Origin: JBGSMF01 sp964651475 | GTDB taxonomy: Bacteria; Chloroflexota; Anaerolineae; Fen-1058 | Assembly (NCBI GenBank): GCA_964651475.1 | Contig: CAZYXV010000034.1 | Coordinates: forward strand, 1 to 39,160 | Reading direction: 5' to 3' | Length of the DNA stretch: 39,160 nucleotides | Shown here: positions 18,301 to 25,458 of the stretch, one piece after another | Position numbering within the stretch: the first letter of the stretch is position 1 | How the letters are laid out: each line of letters begins with the position of its first letter | Program-made: the position numbers and the translations under genes | The notes under the pieces: generated by a model | What the model saw: only the letters and a program-made list of their open reading frames with translations | Told to the model about the DNA's origin: nothing | The model's database searches: none

Positions 18301-19012
18301 CCGCTTTGACGCGGGCTGGCTGGCAACCGCGCACCCCGTCAACACACTGGCGCGCTGGTCGCTTGTGGACGAGGCCGGAAGCGCCGTCGCCACGCACACC
18401 GTCACGCTAGATGCAGCGGCGTGGCCGGCCGGCGCTTTTGTGCTCGACGCCGTGCGCATGCCAGTGCCGGCAAGGCTTTCGGCGGGGCGCTATCGCCTAG
18501 CCGTCGCGTTGCTGGACGCGCAGAGCGAGGTCGAACTCGGACAGGCTCGTTTGGAGCAAGAAATCGGGTTCACAGGACACCCGCGCCGTTTCGAGCTGCC
18601 GCCGCTAGACTCGCTCGTCGGCGCCAGCCTGGGCGAGATGATCCGGCTTGAGGGATATACGCTGGAGCAAGATCAAGACGCGCTGCGCCTGGCGCTGGTC
18701 TGGCGCGCGCAACAGGCCATGCCCACAGACTATACCGTCTTTGTGCATCTGGTGAACGCCCAAGACGCTATCGCCGCTCAATACGACGCCATGCCGCAAG
18801 GCAATACGTATCCTACTTCGTGGTGGGTAGCCGGCGAGGTCGTTACAGATAACATTACGCTCTCGCTTAAAGACGCGCCGCCCGGCGCTTATCGGCTGGC
18901 GGTGGGCATGTACGACAGCGCCGCCCAAACCCGGCTGGAGGCTTTGGGGCCAGAAAACCAACATCTGCCCGGCGACCGCGTCATACTGCCGTCAGAGATT
19001 CGGTGGCCGTAA
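15392..19012 (+). CDS. Large GT-C-like membrane protein (PTPS-related type)
   Basis: A 1206-residue protein. About 12 hydrophobic helices occupy the first ~640 residues, with 'YGLGYPFFSYYAALPYY' and 'YVRGDSLSEFYAF' resembling the '6-pyruvoyl-tetrahydropterin synthase-related' membrane family, which is thought to be GT-C-like. The remainder is extracellular-type beta-rich sequence with at least three modules of the kind 'DYTVFVHLVNAQD' and 'YPTSWWVAGEVVTD'. The start GTG 15392 overlaps the previous stop (GTGA). Residues 3-23 and three later cytoplasmic-side loops are encoded by degenerate heptanucleotide arrays (15399, 16084, 16446, 17239), which look like tolerated insertions. Its 3' end overlaps the convergent gene at 18981 by 32 nt. 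Role in envelope polysaccharide or glycoprotein assembly is inferred from the GT39 neighbour. Confidence 0.75.
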   Translation: MNTQSPIPNTQYPIPDIKSRISNLRLALPLLTLFALALIAAAPLWGPGMINTRGGGDSPFLLWRVHQLAANLRDGVFPARWMPDAAYGLGYPFFSYYAALPYYVASLFHLAGLDILTAIKLTQTLGFLLAAAASYGWFRRVFQSQAAAWLGAAAFTFAPFHLVNVYVRGDSLSEFYAFIFYPLILWAIDNAICARTPTGVITLGLTYGGLVVTHTLSAAIFSPFVLLYAIVQILNPQSPISNPQYQISNTTPSPPNRRLPVTFCRLFAGLALGLALSAWYWLPALMETRYVQPGTLQEGYFHYSGHFRTGALGKEIGLVQLSPGFVYDTTSEQTSPFAMGLVQAIVAALGIILNLKSLISNTQSPPSTLHPPPSNHTSLALFLFLLATFMMTPLSRPLWDHLPLLPMVQFPWRFLSVQALFAAMMAAWGVEHLRVRGAAAAVVASALALAVMLPLRPERLMIAAGDVTTGRLQMYELFTANIGTTITYEWLPRDVNPRPYTSEQVTTPGAPPRAFAIEGELVSARETAHRSTRRAWQIDAATPATLVFPLLYWPGWSAALDGAPIPIRAAHSSGRVQVDVPPGQHTIVLQLGNTPLRLAAQAISLLALLICGAFAASRLTIRVPRFTLHASYLAPLVLALIALTLMIVASQPPSRGAPAETMDFVQMPYLHTGGAYFQANTPGAYNLLNSYRINPEQVSVGQAISLTMNWTVVESPLTATISLVGLSEHLPDLRAPILLDQSSAPLDEMHTASSHALNIPPDLPPGAYLIQVRLVGASGERPACTANGTEMGQVYLRPIYVQGNSPLGAKPSIAVFGDRLHLHAVRAGQQTPTQLLVKLDWSASQAIAENYGIAVRLYDAQGERWAAIDTQPGYGFLPTVAWRPGQTITDRLILPLPEGLPPRDDYELEIILYDLANDLAGIGQYVQPGIALTQYARRAADSSMLARLTPQLALASIDLPVAHAQGARVLRFDAGWLATAHPVNTLARWSLVDEAGSAVATHTVTLDAAAWPAGAFVLDAVRMPVPARLSAGRYRLAVALLDAQSEVELGQARLEQEIGFTGHPRRFELPPLDSLVGASLGEMIRLEGYTLEQDQDALRLALVWRAQQAMPTDYTVFVHLVNAQDAIAAQYDAMPQGNTYPTSWWVAGEVVTDNITLSLKDAPPGAYRLAVGMYDSAAQTRLEALGPENQHLPGDRVILPSEIRWP
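15399..15461. repeat. Heptanucleotide array A (9 units)
   Basis: Nine degenerate 7-mers in a row: CCCAATC twice, CCCAATA three times, then CCCGATA, TCAAATC, TCGAATA, TCGAATT. It begins 7 nt after the GTG start and encodes residues 3-23 of the membrane protein. Confidence 0.9.
16084..16139. repeat. Heptanucleotide array B (8 units)
   Basis: Eight 7-mers of the same type (TCAAATA, CTCAACC, CCCAATC x2, TCTAATC, CCCAATA, CCAAATA, TCTAATA). It encodes a polar loop between two membrane helices. Confidence 0.88.
16446..16515. repeat. Heptanucleotide array C (10 units)
   Basis: Ten 7-mers passing from TCTCAAA-type units (TCTTAAA, TCTCAAA, TCTCTAA, TCTCAAA, TACCCAA) into CCTCCAC-type units (TCTCCAC, CCTCCAC x3, CCTCCAA). 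It encodes a Ser/Pro-rich loop before a membrane helix. Confidence 0.88.
17239..17287. repeat. Heptanucleotide array D (7 units)
   Basis: Seven 7-mers related to TTCACGC (TTCACGC, CTCACGA, TTCGCGT, TCCACGC, TTCACGC x2, TTCATAC). It encodes a short basic loop between the last two membrane helices. Confidence 0.8.
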
Positions 19013-19376
19013 AGCTGCTTCGCTCAATAAAGTCAATGACGGCTTCTAACACTTGGGGAATGCTCAAGGTATCTGTGGGGAGATAAAAGTGGCAGGCCGC
19101 GCGCGCCGTGCTCAGGCGGGCGCGCTGTTCGTCTACCATGGTCGGCGTCCAATCGGCGCGCTGCTGGCGGCGGTTGATTGTATCTGCGTCAGCATCCAGG
19201 TAAATTAAAACATCTGGCTGGCCGCGCCACGCCCACAAGTTGCGAACGCCCGAATGTTCTTGGGGCGCCAGGCGCGCGCTGGTGTAACCGCTCTGCTGCA
19301 AACCGTTCACCAGTGTGCTCTTGCCAGAGGCGCACGGTCCCACCACGACGATGGCTAATTTTCCTCGACTGCACAT
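18981..19376 (-). CDS. Small P-loop kinase-like NTPase
   Basis: A 131-residue protein starting with a beta strand and a perfect Walker A motif 'GPCASGKST' (about residues 13-21), then 'DVLIYLDAD' (a likely Walker B/base-binding strand) and 'INRRQQRADWT', an arginine-containing lid-like segment. This pattern fits small nucleotide- or metabolite-kinase-like P-loop proteins; the substrate is unknown. The protein is shorter than typical kinases of this fold. The ATG at 19376 is the only reasonable start, and GGTGGAAAG lies about 12 nt upstream, which is far for an RBS. It converges on, and overlaps by 32 nt, the large membrane gene. Other genes on this strand are separated from it by a hairpin-containing gap. 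Confidence 0.72.
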   Translation of the reverse strand: MCSRGKLAIVVVGPCASGKSTLVNGLQQSGYTSARLAPQEHSGVRNLWAWRGQPDVLIYLDADADTINRRQQRADWTPTMVDEQRARLSTARAACHFYLPTDTLSIPQVLEAVIDFIERSSFTATESLTAV

Positions 19377-19412
19377 AAACGGCTAAACTTTCCACCTGGT
19401 AACTGCTCAGCC

Positions 19413-19440
19413 CACATTCTTCGACTCCGCTCAGAATGCT
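19413..19440. repeat. Small palindromic intergenic repeat candidate
   Basis: CATTCT (19415-19420) and AGAATG (19433-19438) flank TCGACTCCGCTC. The whole reads as the sequence 'CATTCTGAGCGGAGTCGAAG' on the minus strand, which I recognise as a dispersed intergenic motif in various genomes. Partly complementary flanks (GTAACT near 19400 and AGTTAC near 19445) extend the hairpin imperfectly. Only one copy is in the window. Confidence 0.45.
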
Positions 19441-19469
19441 GGTAGTTACTCCACCTGCCGGGGAACACT

Positions 19470-20675
19470 CTATTTGCGCCGGGTGATCCTATCCAGCCAC
19501 GAGCGACGGGCGCGTGAACTGGGCGCGTCGGCGGCGGCGTCATTCGCGTCCCTCGTTTCCGCTTTGTGACTTGCAGGCTGGCAGAGCGCGTTCAGCCGTC
19601 CCAACGTCTTCAACTCGGCAAACACGGCAATACAATCGCTGCCCTCGATGACAATGCCAGGATCGGGATGCAGGTCCATGCGAGTGGCACTCTTGTACTG
19701 TACAATCGTCAGCTCCAACTCGCGTTCGACCTGCGCCAGGGTCTTGCCCACCAGCAGCGAGCCGGGCTGCACCGTCACCTGGCTCACGTTGAGCAGCATG
19801 TCGTCCACGTAAAACGAATACGAGACGTGAGCGCGCGTGGCCGCGGCGGCAAACGCGGGCGCCGCCAGCGCCGACACGCTAAAGGCGGTATGGATGCCAA
19901 AGCCCCGCTCGATCTTTTTTGCCAGTTCGGCGTCAAACATGCGCATGACGACCTTGACCTGGGGGTTCAACTCGCGCGCATCCAGGGCAATGTCCAGATT
20001 GGTCAGGTCGTCCTGCGTACACGCGAGCACCGCCGAAGCGTACTCGATGCCGGCCTGCACCAGCACGTCGCGCCGGCGCGCGTCTGACACAATGACTGGC
20101 ACGTTGAGCTGGCGCAACACGCCCACAAAGGGGCGCTCGGCTTCCACTTCGACGCCGACCACCTCTTCGCCAAAATCCAAGAGCTGCTGGGCCACACGAT
20201 AGCCCAATTTGCCCAGTCCGCACACGATGATGTGATTGCGATACGTTGAAGCAAGCGCCACTTGCCACTCCTCCTTGCGAGCGCGCTTGTTGAACAACAT
20301 CATGCTAAAGCGCACAATGCCTTCGCCCAGCACACCCAATCCAACGACGGGGATGACAAAAAACAACACTTCCAGGCCCAGATTATCGGGAAACTCTAGA
20401 GAGGGTTGAAAGAACATTAGCGAAAAGATGCCGTACAAGGCCTGGCCAATGCTCAAGCGCTGGCCGCTGCCGGGGAAGGTATACCACGCCCAAAACGTGA
20501 GCGTCCCCACCAGCATCAGGCCGAGAAACACGACCAGCGTGAAGCGAAACTCGCGCAGCAACACGCGCAAATCGCGCAGGCTGGCGCGCACCTGCCGCCG
20601 CCAGCCAAACGGCTTGATCGTCGGTTGCCACGTGCTCATCACGCGCGGGGCGCTATCTTGCTGTGAGTTTGCCAC
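19470..20675 (-). CDS. Two-helix channel-like protein with TrkA-N (RCK) domain
   Basis: A 401-residue protein built like a two-helix potassium channel with a cytoplasmic RCK domain. Helix 1 spans about residues 44-66, a pore-like segment 76-97, and helix 2 99-127. A Rossmann fold begins with 'VCGLGKLGYRV' (GxGxxG at 153-158) and ends in a TrkA-C-like region ('GSLLVGKTLAQVERE'). The pore segment reads 'GIFSLMFFQPSLEFPDN' and lacks the T-V-G-Y-G selectivity filter, so ion selectivity is doubtful. The start is GTG at 20675 with GAAAGG just upstream. It begins 13 nt after the stop of the phosphatase gene, so both are probably one transcript. It may be a nucleotide-sensing conductance or a non-channel sensor. 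Confidence 0.8.
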   Translation of the reverse strand: MANSQQDSAPRVMSTWQPTIKPFGWRRQVRASLRDLRVLLREFRFTLVVFLGLMLVGTLTFWAWYTFPGSGQRLSIGQALYGIFSLMFFQPSLEFPDNLGLEVLFFVIPVVGLGVLGEGIVRFSMMLFNKRARKEEWQVALASTYRNHIIVCGLGKLGYRVAQQLLDFGEEVVGVEVEAERPFVGVLRQLNVPVIVSDARRRDVLVQAGIEYASAVLACTQDDLTNLDIALDARELNPQVKVVMRMFDAELAKKIERGFGIHTAFSVSALAAPAFAAAATRAHVSYSFYVDDMLLNVSQVTVQPGSLLVGKTLAQVERELELTIVQYKSATRMDLHPDPGIVIEGSDCIAVFAELKTLGRLNALCQPASHKAETRDANDAAADAPSSRARRSWLDRITRRK

Positions 20676-20688
20676 GGGCCGCCTTTCG

Positions 20689-21396
20689 CTACAAGGGTAT
20701 CCGCACCGTCATGCGCCGCGCCTGGTCACCCTGGCGCGGGATGACAGCCAGGACCAAGATCGTAATATCGTCCCCGGGGCGGCGCTCGTCCGCCTCCAAC
20801 GCCGCCGAAAGCAGCGCATCGGCGATGGCCTGCGCGTCCACGTCGCCATAGGCCGTCAAGTCGCGCACCAGGTCAGGCAAATGCGGGCGCAGCGGCTGCC
20901 CGTCGCGCTCGCCCGCGCCGGGCAAACCATCAGTGTAGACAATCACCACCAGGCCGGTTTCCAGCGGCACCTCTGTAATCACGGGCTTGGTGCGCGCGTA
21001 AATGCCCACCGGCTGGCTGGGCTGATCGAGCACGCGAACGCCGCCGCGCGTGACGACGAAGGGGGGGCAGTGATTGTTGCGGCTGAGCACGACGGTGCGC
21101 GTGGCCAGGTCAACCGAGACGATGTCTAGCGTGGCGCTCACTTTGCCGGAATACAACGTATAGACGTAATCGTGCGCCGCGCGCGCCGCGGCGCCATCGC
21201 GCACGCCATCGGCCAGCAGCGAAAGCGCCTTGCGCGCCACCAGGTTGCTGATGACTTTGGCCCCTCTGCCGCTGCGCTGCCCATCCACCACCACAAACGA
21301 CAGCCCGCCGTGCGGGCGCTCGATCACTTCGACCGTGTCGCCCGACTCTGACATTGAATATTTGCCCACCTTGGCCACAGCCGCCTGTAGTTCCAT
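20689..21396 (-). CDS. SpoIIE/PP2C-type serine phosphatase
   Basis: A 235-residue stand-alone PPM-family phosphatase domain. Metal-binding acidic motifs appear as 'VVVDGQRSGRGA' (in place of the usual D-x-S-G-H-G), 'IVYTDGLPGAGE' and 'RRPGDDITILVLA'. Such proteins dephosphorylate anti-sigma-antagonist or similar serine/threonine phosphoproteins. No sensor domain is attached and no anti-sigma antagonist is adjacent. The ATG at 21396 is used rather than the longer open frame, because TATAAT (21404-21409, minus strand) ends only 7 nt upstream; the message would be leaderless. It is divergent from the OmpR-type regulator at 21481 and upstream of the channel-like gene in the same unit. Confidence 0.82.
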   Translation of the reverse strand: MELQAAVAKVGKYSMSESGDTVEVIERPHGGLSFVVVDGQRSGRGAKVISNLVARKALSLLADGVRDGAAARAAHDYVYTLYSGKVSATLDIVSVDLATRTVVLSRNNHCPPFVVTRGGVRVLDQPSQPVGIYARTKPVITEVPLETGLVVIVYTDGLPGAGERDGQPLRPHLPDLVRDLTAYGDVDAQAIADALLSAALEADERRPGDDITILVLAVIPRQGDQARRMTVRIPL

Positions 21397-21403
21397 ACAC
21401 GCT

Positions 21404-21409
21404 ATTATA
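21404..21409 (-). promoter_or_regulatory. -10 box (TATAAT) of the phosphatase gene
   Basis: A consensus TATAAT on the minus strand lies 7 nt before the ATG. The -35 is weak (TTCGTC, 18 nt upstream) and overlaps the -35 of the divergent promoter at 21426. Confidence 0.55.
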
Positions 21410-21425
21410 TCCCGAATAATCACAT

Positions 21426-21454
21426 TTGACGAACCGGCGTCACACTGATACAAT
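21426..21454 (+). promoter_or_regulatory. Sigma-70-type promoter of the OmpR-type regulator
   Basis: TTGACG (21426-21431), a 17-nt spacer and TACAAT (21449-21454) with an upstream TGa form a near-consensus promoter with an extended -10. It shares its -35 region with the divergent phosphatase promoter. Confidence 0.7.
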
Positions 21455-21480
21455 TTAATTTAAAAATCGAGATGTAAAAC

Positions 21481-22164
21481 TTGAAAATTCTGGTTGTTGA
21501 CGACGAAAAGGAAATTGTCAAATTGCTGCGCGCCTACCTGGAACAGGCCGGCTACAAAGTGGCCGTCGCCTACGACGGGCAAGAAGCGCTGCACGTTTAC
21601 CGGCACGAAAAACCCGACCTGGTCGTGCTGGATTTAAATCTGCCGCGTATGGACGGGCTGGACGTGTGCCGCACCATACACCGCGAGTCGGACACACCCA
21701 TCATCATGCTCACGGCGCGCGTGGAAGAAACCGACCGGCTCATCGGCCTGGAACTGGGAGCAGATGACTACGTCGTCAAGCCGTTTTCGCCGCGCGAGGT
21801 GGTGGCGCGCGTGCGGACGGTGCTGCGCCGCGCACGCGCGGCCCCCGCCGAGCCAGACATCTTGTCGGCCGGCGAGGTCACGCTCGACCTGACCCGCCAC
21901 ACCGTCACCGTCGCCGGGCAGCCCGTCGAGTTGACGCCGACGGAATTCGAGTTATTGCGGGCGCTGGTGAGCCAGCCGGGACGCGCCTTTTCGCGCATCG
22001 AGTTGTTGGACGCCGCGCAGGGCGAGGCCTACGAGGGGTACGAGCGAACCATAGACGCGCACGTCAAAAACCTGCGCGGCAAAATCGAACCCGATCCCCG
22101 CACCCCGCGTTATATCCTGACGGTGTACGGCGTAGGCTACAAGTTTAGCGAAAGTGCGGGTTGA
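21481..22164 (+). CDS. OmpR/PhoB-family response regulator
   Basis: A 227-residue two-component regulator. The receiver occupies residues 1-115, with the acidic pair in 'VVDDEK', phospho-acceptor Asp51 ('VVLDLNLP'), Thr78 and Lys100 ('VVKPF'). A winged-helix Trans_reg_C DNA-binding domain fills about 130-225 ('ELTPTEFELLRALV', 'IDAHVKNLRGKIE', 'YGVGYKF'). The start is TTG 21481; an ATG at 21472 is followed directly by a stop. No good RBS is visible. The likely partner is the GAF histidine kinase at 22927, with a Nudix gene between them, but other kinases are in the window too. The promoter at 21426-21454 leaves a short leader. Confidence 0.93.
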   Translation: MKILVVDDEKEIVKLLRAYLEQAGYKVAVAYDGQEALHVYRHEKPDLVVLDLNLPRMDGLDVCRTIHRESDTPIIMLTARVEETDRLIGLELGADDYVVKPFSPREVVARVRTVLRRARAAPAEPDILSAGEVTLDLTRHTVTVAGQPVELTPTEFELLRALVSQPGRAFSRIELLDAAQGEAYEGYERTIDAHVKNLRGKIEPDPRTPRYILTVYGVGYKFSESAG

Positions 22165-22250
22165 GAGCACCCATGGCCAGAGCAAGCATCCTGGCGTAGA
22201 TGACGATCGAAATGGTGTGGGACGTGGGGCAAGGCAGGGAAGGGTAAAAT

Positions 22251-22883
22251 ATGAGCAGCACAGAGATCGAGCACATCCGCCAGGCTATGGCGCGCCCCTT
22301 GCCAGGCGTAGCAGCGATGCTGGCCATGGTTCCCTCGGACCGGCGCGCGAACCTTGAACGTTTTCTCAATCCGCCGCCGTGCCGGCACGCCGCCGCGCTG
22401 CTCTTGCTGTATCCGCATTGCGGCCAGCTGCACATGCCGCTCACGCGCCGCACTGAATCCGTCGAGACGCACAAAGGGCAAATCAGCCTGCCCGGCGGAG
22501 CGCAAGAAGACGGCGAATCCCTGCCAGAGGCGGCGCTGCGCGAGGCGCACGAGGAAGTGGGCGTCAACCCGGTTCACATCCAACTAATGGGCGCGCTATC
22601 CCCCGTATACATTCCCCCCAGCAATTTCTGCCTGCATCCCTTTGTGGGTTACGTCGCGCAGCGACCAGAATTTTGCGCCTTTGCCCCCGAAGTCGCCGAA
22701 TTGATCGAAACGCCGCTTTCGGTGTTGCTCGACCCAGCCGCGCGGCGCGAAGAAGAATGGCCGGCCTCCCCACCCAATTCAAGCCCAACCCGGCGCGTGC
22801 CGTTTTACCAGGTTGGCGCGCACAAAGTGTGGGGCGCTACCGCAATGATCCTGGCCGAGTTTATTGCTATTGTCGCGCCCTGA
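22251..22883 (+). CDS. Nudix hydrolase, CoA pyrophosphatase type
   Basis: A 210-residue Nudix enzyme. The Nudix box G-x5-E-x7-R-E-x2-E-E-x-G-x is complete at residues 83-105, with Glu98, Glu101 and Glu102 for metal binding. Directly before it, 'PLTRRTESVETHKGQISLPGG' (given in part: L-T-R-R ... H-K-G-Q) matches the UPF0035 motif of CoA and acyl-CoA pyrophosphatases (NudL/NUDT7 type). It would split CoA into phosphopantetheine and adenosine bisphosphate in the cytoplasm. The ATG at 22251 has GGGAAGGG some 12 nt upstream; a GGTAAAAT sits right before the start. It lies between a response regulator and a histidine kinase, so co-regulation with signalling genes is possible. Confidence 0.88.
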   Translation: MSSTEIEHIRQAMARPLPGVAAMLAMVPSDRRANLERFLNPPPCRHAAALLLLYPHCGQLHMPLTRRTESVETHKGQISLPGGAQEDGESLPEAALREAHEEVGVNPVHIQLMGALSPVYIPPSNFCLHPFVGYVAQRPEFCAFAPEVAELIETPLSVLLDPAARREEEWPASPPNSSPTRRVPFYQVGAHKVWGATAMILAEFIAIVAP

Positions 22884-22911
22884 CCCAAATTTTTGCAAAG
22901 CATCGCGAGCG

Positions 22912-22920
22912 TGGTAAAAT
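22912..22920 (+). promoter_or_regulatory. Extended -10 (TGGTAAAAT) of the GAF kinase
   Basis: TTGCAA (22893-22898), a 16-nt spacer and TAAAAT (22915-22920) preceded by TGG. The ATG follows 6 nt later, so the transcript is probably leaderless. Confidence 0.5.
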
Positions 22921-22926
22921 AACAGT

Positions 22927-24843
22927 ATGGCCGATCAACAGTCTCAAGAAGACGTATTCAATACCAGCCTTCCACCCACCAGCGACGAGCAGCTCCGGAG
23001 CTTGCTGGAAATCAGCTTGTGGACCAACGCGCTGCACGATCCGGACGAGTTGCTGAGCGAGGCCGTGGTTCTGATTCACAAAAACTTTTGCTACAGTTTT
23101 GTGACCATCTGGCTGCTTACAGAGCACGACCAGTATATTGCCTTGCGCGCTGCCACCGGCGAGGCAGGGCGAACCATGTGCCAGCGGCGCTTGCGCTTCC
23201 AAGTGGGCGAGTCCAATCTCATTGGACAGGTGGCCCAGAACGGCATCCACGCGCAGCGGCTCGTGCCACAAACGTCCGACGCGCCGCTGCCGTCGTATTG
23301 CCTGCTCAACACACGCGCGGAGTTGGCGCTGCCCCTGCGCGCTGGCGACGACGTGACGGGCGTGTTGAACGTGCAGCGCGATAAGGCCCAGCCATTCGGT
23401 CAAGATGAGGTCATGATTCTCCAGACGTTGGCCGGTCAGATTGCCCTGGCGCTGCTGGTAGCCGGGCTGCACCAAAAAGAGAACCGGCGGCGCTATCTCG
23501 ACCAGCGCGTCAAGGAAGCCGGCCAGGCGCTCTCGGTTCAAATGACCGCCCCACAAGCGCCTAATTACATCCTGGATAAATTGGCCGCCGTGGTGCCTTA
23601 CGAGCGAGGCGCTTTGATGCTGGGAGTCGGCACCGAGATGCACGTGGTGGCGGCGCGAGGCTTTCCCGATACAACGCGCGCGATGCAAATGCGCATCCCC
23701 ATCCGCGCAGAGGGCGATATTTTTGAGCAGGTGTATCGAACCAACCAGCCCGTGATTATAGACGACGTGACGCAATCGCCCACCTGGCTGCAGCAAGAGT
23801 GGCTGGAGGTCAATCACTCGTGGATGGGCGTGCCATTGATCGTACTGGATCGAGTGATTGGCATGCTCTCCCTCACCCGCCAATCGTCTAACGCCTTCTC
23901 CACCGAAGACGCCACGCTGGCGCTGGCTTTTGCAGGACAGGCGGCCATCCTCCTGGAAAGCTCTCGCCTGTACGACCAGATGACGGGCATGAATGACGAG
24001 CTGGAACGCAAGGTTCAGGAACGCACCGAGGAACTGGCCAGCGCCCTCAAGACGCTCGAACGCCTCGACCAGACCAAGGCCAATTTTATCGGGGTGGCCG
24101 CGCACGAACTGCGCACGCCGCTCACCGTCATTTCCGGCTACGCCAACATGCTCAACGCCGACCCCGCCCTCAAAAAAAGCTCGTCCGCCAGGGCGTTGAT
24201 GGATGGCATCCTGGCCGGCGTTGACCGCATGCTGGTGATCATCAACAACATGCTCGACGTCACGCGCATTGACAACGAAATCATAGACCTGCAACCCGTC
24301 CCGACCAACCTGGGCACGCTGATTCAGCGCGTGCAGCGCGAATTTAGAAGCGCCCTCGAAGAACGGCAGTTGACGTTAGAGCTGCTCGATCTCGAGAGCC
24401 TGCCCATCGTCCTGATTGATCCTAACATGATGTACAAGGTGTTTTACCACCTGATCGTCAACGCCATCAAATATACGCCGGATGGGGGGCACATCAGCGT
24501 GACCGGCCGAGTGGTCAAAGCGCCAGAAATTGGCGATGCAGTCGAGATCCAGATAACCGATACCGGCGTTGGCATCGCCCTCGAACATCAAAAGCTCATT
24601 TTTGAAAAATTTTACCAGATCGGCAAATTGTCGCTCCATTCGTCCGGCGCGACCAAGTTTGGCGGCGGCGGGCCAGGGCTGGGCCTGGCCATCGCCAGAG
24701 GCATTGTAGTAGGGCACGGCGGCAAGATCTGGGCGGAAAGTCCTGGCAACGACGAGGTCAATTGCCCAGGCAGCAGCTTTTTCGTCCAGCTTCCGCTCAT
24801 CCGGCTCGGCACAGGTCCGCTTCGCACTCTCGACAATCCGTAA
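22927..24843 (+). CDS. Soluble GAF-GAF sensor histidine kinase
   Basis: A 638-residue kinase without membrane helices. Two GAF domains (about residues 25-175 and 205-350) sense small ligands or redox state and are followed by a coiled coil ('ELERKVQERTEELASAL'). The HisKA helix carries His393 in 'AAHELRTPLTVI'. HATPase_c follows with N-box 'HLIVNAIKYTPDG', G1 'DTGVGI' and G2 'GGGGPGLGLAIA'. It autophosphorylates and would hand phosphate to a receiver, most simply the OmpR-type regulator two genes upstream. The ATG at 22927 follows an extended -10 by 6 nt with no RBS, which suggests leaderless translation. The stop is 17 nt before the next start. Confidence 0.93.
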   Translation: MADQQSQEDVFNTSLPPTSDEQLRSLLEISLWTNALHDPDELLSEAVVLIHKNFCYSFVTIWLLTEHDQYIALRAATGEAGRTMCQRRLRFQVGESNLIGQVAQNGIHAQRLVPQTSDAPLPSYCLLNTRAELALPLRAGDDVTGVLNVQRDKAQPFGQDEVMILQTLAGQIALALLVAGLHQKENRRRYLDQRVKEAGQALSVQMTAPQAPNYILDKLAAVVPYERGALMLGVGTEMHVVAARGFPDTTRAMQMRIPIRAEGDIFEQVYRTNQPVIIDDVTQSPTWLQQEWLEVNHSWMGVPLIVLDRVIGMLSLTRQSSNAFSTEDATLALAFAGQAAILLESSRLYDQMTGMNDELERKVQERTEELASALKTLERLDQTKANFIGVAAHELRTPLTVISGYANMLNADPALKKSSSARALMDGILAGVDRMLVIINNMLDVTRIDNEIIDLQPVPTNLGTLIQRVQREFRSALEERQLTLELLDLESLPIVLIDPNMMYKVFYHLIVNAIKYTPDGGHISVTGRVVKAPEIGDAVEIQITDTGVGIALEHQKLIFEKFYQIGKLSLHSSGATKFGGGGPGLGLAIARGIVVGHGGKIWAESPGNDEVNCPGSSFFVQLPLIRLGTGPLRTLDNP

Positions 24844-24860
24844 CGCCACTGGCTTGCACG

Positions 24861-25454
24861 ATGAATCGCAATAATCAATCAAGCTGCGCCGGCCACCTGA
24901 TGGTCCGTCCCCTGATTCCATCCGACATTCCACGTCTGGCCGAAATTGACGCCGAGTTTGAGTCGTCCCACTACCTGGCTGTGGAAAAAATCACCGAGGG
25001 GCTGAGTGTGGCGTGGCGCTTGACCGAACAGCCGCTCGACCCGCCTTTTGCCAGCAGCGATTACGGGCTGGACGAGCGTCAACGTCAAGAAGTTGCGGCG
25101 CGCCTGTCCGCGGCGGACGGGCTGTACCTGGTCGTAGAGCGAGAAAAGCGCTTGCTTGCGTTGCTCGATGTCGAGCGCGAGCGTTGGCGCGACACGGCGA
25201 TGGTATGGAACATTTTGATTGATCGCCGCCATCGCCGGCAAGGCCTCGGCGCCGAGTTGATGCACCGCGCCGTAGCGTGGGGGCGCAAGAACAGGTTGCG
25301 CGCGCTGACGCTCGAAACGCAGACCAACAACCATGCCGCCTGCCGCTTTTACCAAAAATTCGGGTTCAGGCTGTGCGGGATTGACGATCACTTTTACTCC
25401 AACGACGACATTGGCGTCAAAGAAGTGGCCATCTTTTGGTGGTACGAATTGTAA
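24861..25454 (+). CDS. GNAT-family N-acetyltransferase
   Basis: A 197-residue acetyl-CoA-dependent acyltransferase. The GNAT core is visible as 'VRPLIPSDIPRLAEID' (strand 1), 'AMVWNILIDRRHRRQGLGAEL' (in part; motif A R-x2-G-x-G) and 'ALTLETQTNNHAACRFYQKFGF' (in part; motif B N-x3-C-x-F-Y). The substrate is unknown; the last segment 'VKEVAIFWWYEL' is typical of small-molecule acetyltransferases. Two starts are possible: ATG 24861, used here, and ATG 24900, which begins directly at the conserved core. Neither has a clear RBS. It follows the GAF kinase by 17 nt and precedes another GNAT-like gene by 4 nt, so it belongs to that transcript. Confidence 0.85.
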   Translation: MNRNNQSSCAGHLMVRPLIPSDIPRLAEIDAEFESSHYLAVEKITEGLSVAWRLTEQPLDPPFASSDYGLDERQRQEVAARLSAADGLYLVVEREKRLLALLDVERERWRDTAMVWNILIDRRHRRQGLGAELMHRAVAWGRKNRLRALTLETQTNNHAACRFYQKFGFRLCGIDDHFYSNDDIGVKEVAIFWWYEL

Positions 25455-25458
25455 ATGT

